Below are positions 21,878 through 29,439 of a stretch of 33,938 bases of DNA, one piece after another. The translations under genes were made by a program, and so were the position numbers. Source of the DNA: a virus. The DNA is taken from IMG/VR virus record IMGVR_UViG_3300013014_000078, positions 1 through 33,938 of that record. One strand, 5' to 3'. Under the pieces are notes generated by a model. The model was not told where the DNA came from, ran no database searches, and saw only the letters and a list, made by a program, of their open reading frames with translations. Position 1 is the first letter of the stretch. Each line of letters opens with the position of its first letter.

Positions 21878-22728
21878 TTGTTTTCTCCTATAGTTATTTC
21901 AGGGTAGAGGTGAGAGTCTTTACCGCCCACTGCATAACATGCAGCATTGACAGAGCAAGTGCCACACATGGTGCTTACTTGTGGGATAAAGATTTTATTT
22001 TCCATGGCTAGTTCAAAGCCTTTAGCCCATGAACCGAGGCGTGCCTCAGTGTAACGGTCTAATGATTGAGGAGCCGTAAGTTCCCCAGTGCGAGCCATGA
22101 AGTAAGAGCCAAGTGAAGGGCGAACACCAATGGTTTTCTCCACAAGAATTGCGTAGATACCAAGTTGAGTAAGGGATGCAGGTTCACGAGAACTTGTTTT
22201 AATATCCACTACTATCAACTCACCAGTCGGTGCAACCATTAGGCGGTCAAGGAAAGCCTTGAGTGGCACTCCTCCAACCTCCTGATTAAGTTCTGTTTCA
22301 ATAGCCTCACTGCCATCAGGTAACTGATACATATTGAAGCCACTGTCTTGTCTAAACTGTGTCCAAAAATCAACCATCTTAGGACCGTTTTCTAACCACC
22401 ATGCTGCATCCTCTTTGTTTGGATTAGCCTTAGTAGCCCTGCCACCTGCTCGCCACTCCATGCCATTGTCTGCACTTTTGTAGTTGAGTTCCCAGTTGGC
22501 TTCAAATGCTCCTCGTGATGAGAAGGTGTCTTGCTTGTCAGTGCCATGGTATAAACGGTCATATAATTCCGTTGCCTCATGGACTGCTTTGCCACCTGCT
22601 AACCAGTAGGATGGTTGTTCTGGAACTTGCTGTATTCTTGACAGATAAAATTGCCAGCCACAACTAAGCCATGTATTTAGGGCTGAGTGACTGACATAGT
22701 TCTTACCTGTAACTTGTTCAAGTGTCAT
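21874..22728 (-). CDS. Cas4/RecB-like iron-sulphur exonuclease
   Basis: 284 residues. GGKAVHEATE (His50), AFLDRLMV (Asp161) and IVVDIKTSSRE (Asp175, Lys177) form the RecB-type PD-(D/E)XK active site. One N-terminal Cys (C23) and three C-terminal Cys (C255, C258, C264 in CGTCSVNAAC) match the four-Cys 4Fe-4S arrangement of Cas4 and AddB. It would resect DNA ends in recombination-dependent replication. It is the first gene of the leftward block. AGGAAG is visible before the ATG. No CRISPR array or other cas gene is present, so a phage recombination role is most likely. Confidence 0.85.
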   Translation of the reverse strand: MTLEQVTGKNYVSHSALNTWLSCGWQFYLSRIQQVPEQPSYWLAGGKAVHEATELYDRLYHGTDKQDTFSSRGAFEANWELNYKSADNGMEWRAGGRATKANPNKEDAAWWLENGPKMVDFWTQFRQDSGFNMYQLPDGSEAIETELNQEVGGVPLKAFLDRLMVAPTGELIVVDIKTSSREPASLTQLGIYAILVEKTIGVRPSLGSYFMARTGELTAPQSLDRYTEARLGSWAKGFELAMENKIFIPQVSTMCGTCSVNAACYAVGGKDSHLYPEITIGENK

Positions 22729-22740
22729 TTATCTTCCTTT

Positions 22741-22818
22741 CAATAGAGGAGATTACTGCACAAAGTCTGCTCTATTGTGCGACACGCCGAAGCCTAATTA
22801 CACACATGTAATTTAAAC
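22741..22818. promoter_or_regulatory. Divergent control region with nested inverted repeats
   Basis: Between the leftward nuclease gene and the rightward zinc-ribbon gene lie CAATAGA/TCTATTG (22741-22747 and 22771-22777), GCACAA/TTGTGC (22758-22763 and 22775-22780) and AATTACA-CACA-TGTAATT (22796-22813). The last runs into ATTTAAAC (22811-22818), a one-base variant of the iterated motif. Both promoters probably lie here; I cannot fix their hexamers. Confidence 0.5.
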
Positions 22819-22837
22819 GCATACTACACTCCTGTTC

Positions 22838-23092
22838 GTGCAGCGTAAGGGTGTAAAAGCGAGACTCGTTAAGAGGCGAGCGAAGCCAGCCCAAGTGAAC
22901 TTGCGTGGTATACCTTCAAGTGTCTGCCTAAATTGTGGGCACCTTGTATTTCAAGTCGGATGCATGTTTGAAGATAACGACATAAGCCTATGGTTTACTG
23001 ATGCTAAGTGTGCTGACTGTGGCGCATTGGTTACCGTTCCTACACCAGTGGATGATAATGAAACTAATTTTAATTCTGATTGTATTGATTGA
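22838..23092 (+). CDS. Small zinc-ribbon protein
   Basis: Up to 84 residues from a GTG at 22838; no ribosome site is visible there, and GTG 22895 is an alternative that removes a very basic leader. CLNCGH and CADCGA, about 27 residues apart, make a four-Cys ribbon, with a DNDISLWFTD strand between. Function unknown; such proteins bind nucleic acid or another protein. It is the first gene of a short plus-strand cluster of small proteins. Confidence 0.55.
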   Translation: MQRKGVKARLVKRRAKPAQVNLRGIPSSVCLNCGHLVFQVGCMFEDNDISLWFTDAKCADCGALVTVPTPVDDNETNFNSDCID

Positions 23093-23201
23093 AGCGTATT
23101 TATTCTATTGGATTGGTTTTAGCCGTGGAGTAAAGCGTGAGCAACAAGCCAGACTGCGCCGTTTAAACGCACTAAAAAGGATTCTTAATACTCGTGAGTA
23201 G
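23058..23201 (+). CDS. Small membrane protein with basic tail
   Basis: 47 residues from ATG 23058 (an ATG two codons earlier is possible), overlapping the zinc-ribbon gene by 35 bases. LILILIVLIEAYLFYWIGF is one membrane segment, followed by SRGVKREQQARLRRLNALKR, a strongly basic helix. Function unknown. RLN in the basic tail is encoded by GTTTAAAC at 23161. Start signals are weak. Confidence 0.45.
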   Translation: MKLILILIVLIEAYLFYWIGFSRGVKREQQARLRRLNALKRILNTRE

Positions 23202-23370
23202 ATACGAATACAAGTGTCCACAATGTGAGATAACTGTAGAAATAGAACGCTCTATACATGCCGAGGCTGATGCACCTATGTGTTCACCTTGTGGTCAGTT
23301 AATGACCCGTATTTGGATAAGCCCACCAGTGAGGTTCAATGCCACAGGCTTCTACTCCACAGGCGGATAA
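23194..23370 (+). CDS. FmdB-like zinc-ribbon protein
   Basis: 58 residues from a GTG at 23194, overlapping the previous stop; AAAAGG lies upstream. VSRYEYKCPQCEITVEIERS, then CSPCGQLMTRIW, is the pattern of FmdB-type small zinc ribbons (YxYxCPxC, then CPxCG with Arg), common in actinobacteria and their phages; the ending FNATGFYSTGG is also typical of that family. Function is unclear; a regulatory or ribosome-linked role is annotated by habit only. It overlaps the HNH gene by 32 bases. Confidence 0.7.
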   Translation: MSRYEYKCPQCEITVEIERSIHAEADAPMCSPCGQLMTRIWISPPVRFNATGFYSTGG

Positions 23371-23701
23371 GCCTCAGCAGCACAAGATGCTGCTCAAGAA
23401 CCCAGCCAAAAGATGGGGTATCTGTGCAGTTTGTGGACCCGCAAGATTAAAAAAGAAACAATATGGGTGGTCTTGTAGAAACAAGTATAACTTGTATCGC
23501 TCCAGTCAATACAAAAATAAAAAAGATTATTGTGAATCATGTGGCTTTGTTGCAAAGCACCGCACTCAATTAGATGTTGACCATATAGATGGCAACCATC
23601 AGAACAATGACATGGCAAATCTACAGACACTATGTGCCAACTGCCACCGACTAAAGACTCAAGATAATAAAGATTGGGAAAACAAAAAAGCCCCCCGCTA
23701 A
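23339..23701 (+). CDS. HNH endonuclease
   Basis: 120 residues from ATG 23339; ATG 23387 (MLLKNPAKRWGICAVCG) is an alternative start. The core is CESCGFVAKHRTQLDVDHID, then NNDMANLQTLCANCHRLKT: two zinc Cys pairs (C65/C68 and C99/C102) and the His82-Asn-His103 catalytic set. A further CxxC pair (CAVCG, about 29) precedes it. HNH enzymes in phages serve in packaging or as homing nucleases; being isolated at the end of a small-gene cluster suits a free-standing homing enzyme. Its last codons overlap the terminator of the opposing lysis operon. Confidence 0.85.
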   Translation: MPQASTPQADKPQQHKMLLKNPAKRWGICAVCGPARLKKKQYGWSCRNKYNLYRSSQYKNKKDYCESCGFVAKHRTQLDVDHIDGNHQNNDMANLQTLCANCHRLKTQDNKDWENKKAPR

Positions 23702-23714
23702 AAAGCGAGGGGCT
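23689..23714 (-). terminator. Terminator of the lysis/tail operon
   Basis: AGCCCCCCGC and GCGAGGGGCT form a 10-bp stem with one mismatch around TAAAAA. On the minus strand it is followed by TTTTTTGTTTTCC. It lies 16 bases past the holin stop and overlaps the end of the convergent HNH gene, and may act in both directions. GTTTAAAC (23720-23727) lies between it and the holin stop. Confidence 0.88.
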
Positions 23715-23729
23715 AATCTGTTTAAACTA

Positions 23730-23942
23730 TTACTTGGAACCTAGTCCGTATTCTTTTTCTGTCTTGTCTGCCCACTTAGCAGCAGGTGCAGCAAGTGAAC
23801 CGATTAAAATTGCATATTGTGGTGCAACATCAGCAGCAAGGGCAATACCCATGGTGATAGCAGATGCAAGAACTGCACGAAGATAGGACTTAAAGGCTGC
23901 TTTAGTCTTTGGGTCCTTTAGTTTTTCAATTAGGTCTTTCAT
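23730..23942 (-). CDS. Putative holin
   Basis: 70 residues starting MKDLIEKLKDPKTKAAFKSY. A charged N-terminus is followed by two possible membrane stretches (AVLASAITMGIALAA and YAILIGSLAAPAAKWA) and a charged tail. With the endolysin directly upstream (overlap of four bases) and another small membrane protein next to that, a holin that forms membrane holes for lysin export is the natural reading. I cannot assign a named holin family. Confidence 0.65.
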   Translation of the reverse strand: MKDLIEKLKDPKTKAAFKSYLRAVLASAITMGIALAADVAPQYAILIGSLAAPAAKWADKTEKEYGLGSK

Positions 23943-24442
23943 TTATTACTCCATTTCGGTCTGCCAAAGCCCACGATGTAAGGCGTGAGTTTTCGCTTAT
24001 TGTTTTTCTTGTAGGCACGGATACGCTCCGCTACCTCACCACCATTGGCTTGTGAACCCTTGGCTTTTTTCTCTGGAGAAGTGTTACCTTCTATGGTTGT
24101 AACCGTGCCATCAAGATTATCCTTGACAACAATACCAACATGTTCTACTGGTGCTCCACCTTCAACAAAGTCAAAAAATACTATGTCTCCTGGCTTAGGC
24201 TTAGCAGTTTCTGCATTACTCCATGCACCTAGTCCTTGAAAAGCAGCAACTCCACCTGGTGTCCATACAACATTAGGCATTTTATATTTAACCTGTGCCG
24301 AGCACCACATAATAAAAGAACCACACCAAGGTTGGAAGTTATGCTTAGTAAACTTACCGTATTTAGTTTCGTTTTCTTTTGGACCCTCTACTGTTCCAAC
24401 CTCAGCCTTGGCTATGGCAAGAAAGTCATCTACTTGAGCCAT
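23939..24442 (-). CDS. CHAP-domain endolysin
   Basis: 167 residues. AKAEVGTVEGPKENETKYGK and FQPWCGSFIMWC (catalytic Cys40), then GDIVFFDFVEGGAPVEHVGI (His101) and TTIEGNTS form the CHAP cysteine amidase/endopeptidase fold. It would cut the peptide part of the host wall at lysis. No separate binding domain is present; the KKNNKRKLTPYIVGFGRP end belongs to the CHAP fold. It has no signal peptide, so it needs the holin next to it. It starts on the stop codon of the upstream gene. Confidence 0.9.
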   Translation of the reverse strand: MAQVDDFLAIAKAEVGTVEGPKENETKYGKFTKHNFQPWCGSFIMWCSAQVKYKMPNVVWTPGGVAAFQGLGAWSNAETAKPKPGDIVFFDFVEGGAPVEHVGIVVKDNLDGTVTTIEGNTSPEKKAKGSQANGGEVAERIRAYKKNNKRKLTPYIVGFGRPKWSNK

Positions 24443-24642
24443 TAGTCTTTTCCTTTTATTAAAATCTGATAAAGAATTTCAACTTTTTCCTCTAGCCTAA
24501 TAACGGAATCTTTTAAACTTGCACCTGAATTGGGCTTAAGTTCATATAGATAATGCTTAACTAACCATCTAATAGAACCAGCAAACGCAGTTACGATTGC
24601 TATTACAGATACGATTAGTCCAGCCCAATTTGCAGTGGTCAT
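24442..24642 (-). CDS. Small membrane/coiled-coil protein of the lysis cassette
   Basis: 66 residues. One membrane segment (WAGLIVSVIAIVTAFAGSI), then WLVKHYLYELKPNSGASLKD, then a short coiled coil (VIRLEEKVEILYQILIKG). The layout matches phage proteins like XhlA or DUF2746, which assist holin and lysin function. AAGGAG lies eleven bases before the start. It overlaps the endolysin by one base. Confidence 0.7.
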   Translation of the reverse strand: MTTANWAGLIVSVIAIVTAFAGSIRWLVKHYLYELKPNSGASLKDSVIRLEEKVEILYQILIKGKD

Positions 24643-24655
24643 TACATTGTTCTCC

Positions 24656-26686
24656 TTATACGACAGTTCTGGCTATGATGGTAATGACTCCACCAAAGCC
24701 TGTGTAGTTACGACTAGCGGGGGTAGAGCGAGTGAAAGTAACTTGGTCAATGATGACTTCGGTTGGCTCTCCACCTTGGTTAAAGTCTTGAAGAATAACT
24801 GTTTGTCCATTGGCTTCAATAGTTTCTAATGCGTTTAAACGCTCTCTTGAATAACCTTCGTAGCCAATCATGTTGCCTGTCTTGTCTGTTTCTCTGTCGT
24901 AGCAGAACAAAGGAATCTGCAATACACGAGCACGAGTAGGTGTAGGCAAAGCCTTGACAGCAATACCTACGACTACTGGACCAGTGGTTGCATCTGTAGA
25001 GTTACGAGAAAGAGTAAGTTTAAACGATGCATCTGGTCCTGCTTGTGTGTATGCATCACCTAAATCAATATCAGCAGCAGTGCTATTTCCTTCAAACAAT
25101 GTAGTAATAACAGTGTCTGTTGCATAACCAATCTTAAAGACTTCAATAGAACCACCTGCTATATCATTGGTGGTGCGGATACGAATACGCTTCCATGCTT
25201 TGTTTTCCATGGTGTCGTAACGAATACGAGCACAACGAATTTGCCCTGATTCAACTAAATCTGTTGGGTGTTGTAGCCAAACTCCTGAACCAGAGACTGC
25301 AAAAGCAACTTGATTGTCGTTGCCAAGAATACGAACGCCATTGACTGTGCCAGTAACACCATCAGCAAAAACATCCGTTGCACGAGCGTATACACCACTG
25401 GAAATAGGTTGAGCATAACCAATAAGAGTAAGTGGCTGACCAAGGTTGATGCGTGTGGTGCCTGAGTTACTGTTTACTTGGTTGGTGTTACCAGCCCAGA
25501 TGTAGGAGTCCCTACCTTCAAAGTCATAGACACCGTTATCATTGCGGAATACTAGCGGTCCATATTGCATGTCACCGTTTTGGTCCAGTGTTCCAATGCG
25601 TGCACCCTTGTTTGTTCCAATCATAATGTATATGCCAAGGTATGTGTAAAGAGATAAAACAACTTCTCCTCGTGGCAGAGTGGCAGCGGTAATAAGAGTT
25701 CCTAAAGCACTGGTATTACTTACTGATAATTTAAAAATACTAGAGTGTTCACCAGCATAGCCACCCATATAGATAGCATTAGTTCCTTCGGCTACTCCAG
25801 CCCACACCCAGTTTGTTGGCATAATAGTTGAGCCGTTAATTTCAGTTCCATGTGATGCTGCCATTGTCTTTTTAATATCACTTGCAGCACCAGCGCCTTT
25901 GTCTGGAAACAATAATTCGTAGGCTGCATGGGTGCCATTAGTAAATCTAAATCCAGCAACAACACGACTCTTTACATACCTAAGAGATACTTGCTCTAAT
26001 GTTAAACCATTGTATGTATATTGTTTATGTGTTGTTCCATCAGATAATTTAATGTCATACATACCAGCAGTTGTAGCCACATATAAGTATGTGCCATCAG
26101 ATGTTGTGCCAAGGATTGTTTCATTACTAATAGAAGAAAAGTTGACAAAGGCTGTAGATGTGCCTGAACTTGTAATCTTATACATTGCTGTAGTTTGTGT
26201 AGTGTATGGTGCTAAGTCCGTAGCAACAAGAAAAGCAACGCCTGCTGTGGTAGCACCTGTATCTATCTTGCACGCTCCAGTAAAAGCCTGAACTCGCGTG
26301 GTCTTTTTAAGTAGGCTTATCTCACCTGGAGTCCATACATCTATGCCATAGGAATCACGATAGCGGAAACGAACTTCGTTCTCGTTACCTTCCATTGGCT
26401 CAGCAAATAGAACACCCTCGCCGTAGTGCCATGATGATTGAGAGCGTGTCCAGTAACCTGAACCACCAAGGGTGTGCTCGCCTGGGTCACGCATCTGGTC
26501 TACACGCTGAACACGAAACTCTGCAGTCTGTCGCCTGTAAGGAGTGCTATCTGTTACTGCCATAATAAATGGCAAGCCACCAATAGCCATGTCAAAAGCG
26601 TTAGCGTTTAAATCATAGTATGTAGACAAGCGACCAGATAAATCAATTATCGTGCGCTCGGAAATATCGGGTGAACGACTAACCAC
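24656..26686 (-). CDS. Large tail/minor structural protein
   Basis: 676 residues from a GTG at 26686 with AAGGAG five bases upstream. The N-terminus (VSRSPDISERTIIDLSGRLS) and an AEFRVQRVDQMRDPGEHTLG segment precede a long beta-rich body (KIDTGATTAGVAFLV, LGTTSDGTYLYVATTAGMYD, NTNQVNSNSGTTRINLG), and the end (FTRSTPASRNYTGFGGVITI) is also strand-rich. Repeated DGTYLYVAT- and GTNAIYMGGYAGE-like strands suggest a beta-propeller or beta-sandwich fold. It lies between the receptor-binding-like gene and the lysis cassette, so it is probably a distal tail protein. GTTTAAAC sites at 24833 and 25018 lie inside. Confidence 0.7.
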   Translation of the reverse strand: MVSRSPDISERTIIDLSGRLSTYYDLNANAFDMAIGGLPFIMAVTDSTPYRRQTAEFRVQRVDQMRDPGEHTLGGSGYWTRSQSSWHYGEGVLFAEPMEGNENEVRFRYRDSYGIDVWTPGEISLLKKTTRVQAFTGACKIDTGATTAGVAFLVATDLAPYTTQTTAMYKITSSGTSTAFVNFSSISNETILGTTSDGTYLYVATTAGMYDIKLSDGTTHKQYTYNGLTLEQVSLRYVKSRVVAGFRFTNGTHAAYELLFPDKGAGAASDIKKTMAASHGTEINGSTIMPTNWVWAGVAEGTNAIYMGGYAGEHSSIFKLSVSNTSALGTLITAATLPRGEVVLSLYTYLGIYIMIGTNKGARIGTLDQNGDMQYGPLVFRNDNGVYDFEGRDSYIWAGNTNQVNSNSGTTRINLGQPLTLIGYAQPISSGVYARATDVFADGVTGTVNGVRILGNDNQVAFAVSGSGVWLQHPTDLVESGQIRCARIRYDTMENKAWKRIRIRTTNDIAGGSIEVFKIGYATDTVITTLFEGNSTAADIDLGDAYTQAGPDASFKLTLSRNSTDATTGPVVVGIAVKALPTPTRARVLQIPLFCYDRETDKTGNMIGYEGYSRERLNALETIEANGQTVILQDFNQGGEPTEVIIDQVTFTRSTPASRNYTGFGGVITIIARTVV

Positions 26687-26715
26687 GGCTTCTCCTTATA
26701 TTAGAAATAAAAAAA

Positions 26716-26738
26716 TGAGCAGTTTAAACACATGCTCA
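26716..26738 (-). terminator. Terminator with GTTTAAAC in its loop
   Basis: On the minus strand TGAGCA and TGCTCA arms enclose an 11-base loop TGTGTTTAAAC, and TTTTTTTATTT follows. It lies between the 787-residue tail gene and the next gene. The iterated palindrome fills most of the loop, and the arms equal those at 6901-6923. Confidence 0.75.
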
Positions 26739-26754
26739 GGTGTTAGTTTTTACT

Positions 26755-29118
26755 TTATACTTTTGCTACTTCTGAGATAACGGTATTTAATACAATCGTG
26801 TTGTTGTATGCTCCGTTAGAATCATCAGAAATTGAAACAATTAACTTATCAGATGCGTTGCTTGCAAAGAAAAGTTTTAAAGGTTGGACAACTCCAGCGT
26901 AACTAAAAGTTGCTGCAATATCCCAATACTCTCCATTAGAAGATGTCAATATAACATACGAATAAATAGTTCCGTTATTGTAAGTATACATTGCAACCCA
27001 ACCAAAATTTTCATAGTAGTCCAAATAAAGCGGGTCAGCGCCTGATACAGAACCTGCTGAAACGGGAAAAATGTTTACATACGGAGCAATAGGGTTTTGC
27101 TGTCCAAATGGAGCATTAAAACTTTGATTAAAGTTTGGATAGGTGGTGTTTGTTCTTGATGTTAAAACAATACCCTGTTGAACAGTTGTGCCTGTGCTCT
27201 GTCTTGCCAACACTACTTGCTTTCCGTTTTCATTTGATTTAAATATAAGTGGAGTTTGCTGCCTAATAGCATCAATATTTACTCCAAAGTTTACATCATT
27301 TATTGTGTTCAACCCAGTTGTTGAGGGGGAGGTAATGGTCATTGCTAATGAACCATAAGCATTTGCCTTTGTAGTTTGTCCAGTTGCAATCCAGTTAATA
27401 CCATCAAGTGAACGGCAACTTCCAATTGTTCCAGCAGTATCTGGATAAATCCATACTTCAAAGTAACCGTTGACGGTATCAAATTGAATATCATAAATAC
27501 TTTTTGCATCTAAGGTCGCATCAGCATTGCCATAAAACAGACCGCTTGTGGCACCACCAACTGAACCTGAGGCAACTGCAGTCCATGTTCCGCCAGGTGT
27601 TGTTGCATAATACAATGAAGTAGAACCAGATGAACCAACGGTAGCGCTTGTTATGGCAACATACACACCATTACCAAAAGCAATACCACGAATTGTTCCT
27701 ATAACTGTAGTTGCAAATGCCCAAGTTGTTCCGTTATCGGTGCTGTATAAAAGCGCAGCGCCAGCGGTTGTTGAGTTTGTAAATGCAAACAATACGCTAT
27801 TTACATATTCAAAACCGTTAATAGTAATATTATTAGCGGTAGTAGCGTTAGAAAATCGTGTAAGGTTTGCTGCACTTGCAAATGTCCAGTTCACACCATT
27901 GTCAGTAGATGTCCAAACCTTATCTTGCATGAAAGAAACTTTCCAAATTCTTCCAGTGCCATCTACAGCAGATTGATATGCTGGATTCAGCACCGTCTTG
28001 GGGTCAGATGAAATTGCACCATTAAATGAAACCGTAGCAACAGTATTCCAAGAAACAGTAATGTTAGTTGTTGTTTGGAAAGTTCCGTTAACTGTAAAGA
28101 AAATTGTTCCAGCGCCATTAGTTGATGCCTGTTGTGCGTTTACTACTGGAGTTCCTACGGTTGTTCTTGTAGCGCCAGTTGTTACGCCACCAATACCGTT
28201 GGTTGAATACCATGAAGCGGTAGTTGATGCAGAAAAAATAGCAAAGCGTGAACCATCCCAAACAATATTTGTATGTGTTTCAGTTGCGTTTGCTGTGTTC
28301 TGAGTCCAAGTTGTTCCGTTGGTTGAGTATGCCCACTTACCAGATGAGCCAATAATAACGGTTGTAGCACCAGCCGTTGATGAGTTAGTTGCAATATCGG
28401 TAATGGTAGTTCCACCAAAGCCACCAGTGCGAGCAGTATATGTAATAGCATCTGGAGATGTTGTTACTAAACCACCGTTGTCAATGACAATAAACAAAGC
28501 ATTGGCGTAAATTACCCTTTTAATAGCATTTGATGCACCAGCGCCAGTTGACCAAGCAGTAGTTCTATCTGTGTTAGTTACCCAGTTGTCGGCAGATGAA
28601 AATACTTTTGGTGTTGAAGTTGCAACTACCCATGTGCTATTACCAAAAGTAAGAAACCCTGAAGTTCCACCACCAGTTTGAGTTGCTGTCATCCTTAGTG
28701 TCCATGTTATTAAATCAGATGAGGTAAGCAATGTTCCATTAGACATGTATACAGCCCAGATGCTATTAGCAAACTTAAGAGAGCGAGCAAAAAGAGTAGA
28801 ACGGCGACCAATTTGCTGTCCTGTTACTGCAGGGGTTGTGCCATTACCATCGCTGGTATTTGTAAGTGTTGCAGCAAGAAGGTTATTTTTAAGAGGATTC
28901 CAAGTTAAACCATCTGTTGATGTATAAATTCTGCCACCGCCAGCGATAACAACCCATGTGCTATTACCAAATTCTGTGCAGTTTACAGTTCCTGCGCCGT
29001 ATGAATAGTTGCCAAGAAATGGGTCAACTGTTGGCTTAGTAATTTTACCGCTGAACTTCTTACCAACGGTTAAAGTTGTTCCTCCGCTTGAGGATGCTGG
29101 AAAGGTATTGATTCCCAT
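26755..29118 (-). CDS. Asp-box beta-propeller tail protein, probable receptor-binding protein
   Basis: 787 residues. At least nine repeats of about 50-70 residues share a strand like FGNSTWVVI and a following STDGxTWxxx, for example YTSTDGLTWN, LTSSDLITWT, YSTNGTTWTQ, TSTDNGVNWTF, YSTDNGTTWAF and CRSLDGINWIA. The S-x-D-x-G-x-T-W pattern is the Asp-box of sialidase-type and related beta-propellers. The place in the tail operon suggests a spike or fibre contacting the host surface; a glycan-cleaving activity cannot be inferred, since Asp-boxes are structural. It starts on the stop of the previous gene (TAATG). No GTTTAAAC site occurs in it. Confidence 0.75.
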   Translation of the reverse strand: MGINTFPASSSGGTTLTVGKKFSGKITKPTVDPFLGNYSYGAGTVNCTEFGNSTWVVIAGGGRIYTSTDGLTWNPLKNNLLAATLTNTSDGNGTTPAVTGQQIGRRSTLFARSLKFANSIWAVYMSNGTLLTSSDLITWTLRMTATQTGGGTSGFLTFGNSTWVVATSTPKVFSSADNWVTNTDRTTAWSTGAGASNAIKRVIYANALFIVIDNGGLVTTSPDAITYTARTGGFGGTTITDIATNSSTAGATTVIIGSSGKWAYSTNGTTWTQNTANATETHTNIVWDGSRFAIFSASTTASWYSTNGIGGVTTGATRTTVGTPVVNAQQASTNGAGTIFFTVNGTFQTTTNITVSWNTVATVSFNGAISSDPKTVLNPAYQSAVDGTGRIWKVSFMQDKVWTSTDNGVNWTFASAANLTRFSNATTANNITINGFEYVNSVLFAFTNSTTAGAALLYSTDNGTTWAFATTVIGTIRGIAFGNGVYVAITSATVGSSGSTSLYYATTPGGTWTAVASGSVGGATSGLFYGNADATLDAKSIYDIQFDTVNGYFEVWIYPDTAGTIGSCRSLDGINWIATGQTTKANAYGSLAMTITSPSTTGLNTINDVNFGVNIDAIRQQTPLIFKSNENGKQVVLARQSTGTTVQQGIVLTSRTNTTYPNFNQSFNAPFGQQNPIAPYVNIFPVSAGSVSGADPLYLDYYENFGWVAMYTYNNGTIYSYVILTSSNGEYWDIAATFSYAGVVQPLKLFFASNASDKLIVSISDDSNGAYNNTIVLNTVISEVAKV

Positions 29119-29420
29119 TAGATAATCTCCACTCCGCTGATGTGAAAGTTAACAGATGTCGCTGATGCAAAACCAGTAATAGTCTGAGTTGCACTGAGCA
29201 CCTGCTTAAGGTCAATGTATGCAGTGGTGTTAGCAGCAAGGGCTGCGCTTGTTTGCAAAGCCACGCCATTGAGGGCAATGGTAAATGTTGCTGCTGCTGT
29301 TGCTGTGTTTGTTACTGCAATGTTTGTTACAACTGCAGTGGTTCCAGCAGGCACTGTATACAGTGTTGTGCTAGATGTTGCTGCTGCTGTTCGTGCCATT
29401 ACCTTTGTTACTGTAGCCAT
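29118..29420 (-). CDS. Small beta-rich tail-associated protein
   Basis: 100 residues. TLYTVPAGTTAVVTNIAVTN, then FTIALNGVALQTSAALAANT and YIDLKQVLSATQTITGFASA, is the pattern of small phage beta-sandwich proteins that decorate virions or join fibres. Ala/Thr-rich, no Cys. AGAGG lies before the start. It sits between the fibre gene and the propeller gene and shares their direction, so a fibre adaptor or head decoration is likely. Confidence 0.7.
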   Translation of the reverse strand: MATVTKVMARTAAATSSTTLYTVPAGTTAVVTNIAVTNTATAAATFTIALNGVALQTSAALAANTTAYIDLKQVLSATQTITGFASATSVNFHISGVEII

Positions 29421-29439
29421 TAGTTACTACCTCTTTCTT

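Noticed and set aside
21874-22728. Cas4-like gene as sign of a CRISPR system
   Set aside because: There are no direct-repeat arrays and no other cas gene; Cas4-like nucleases are common in phage replication modules.
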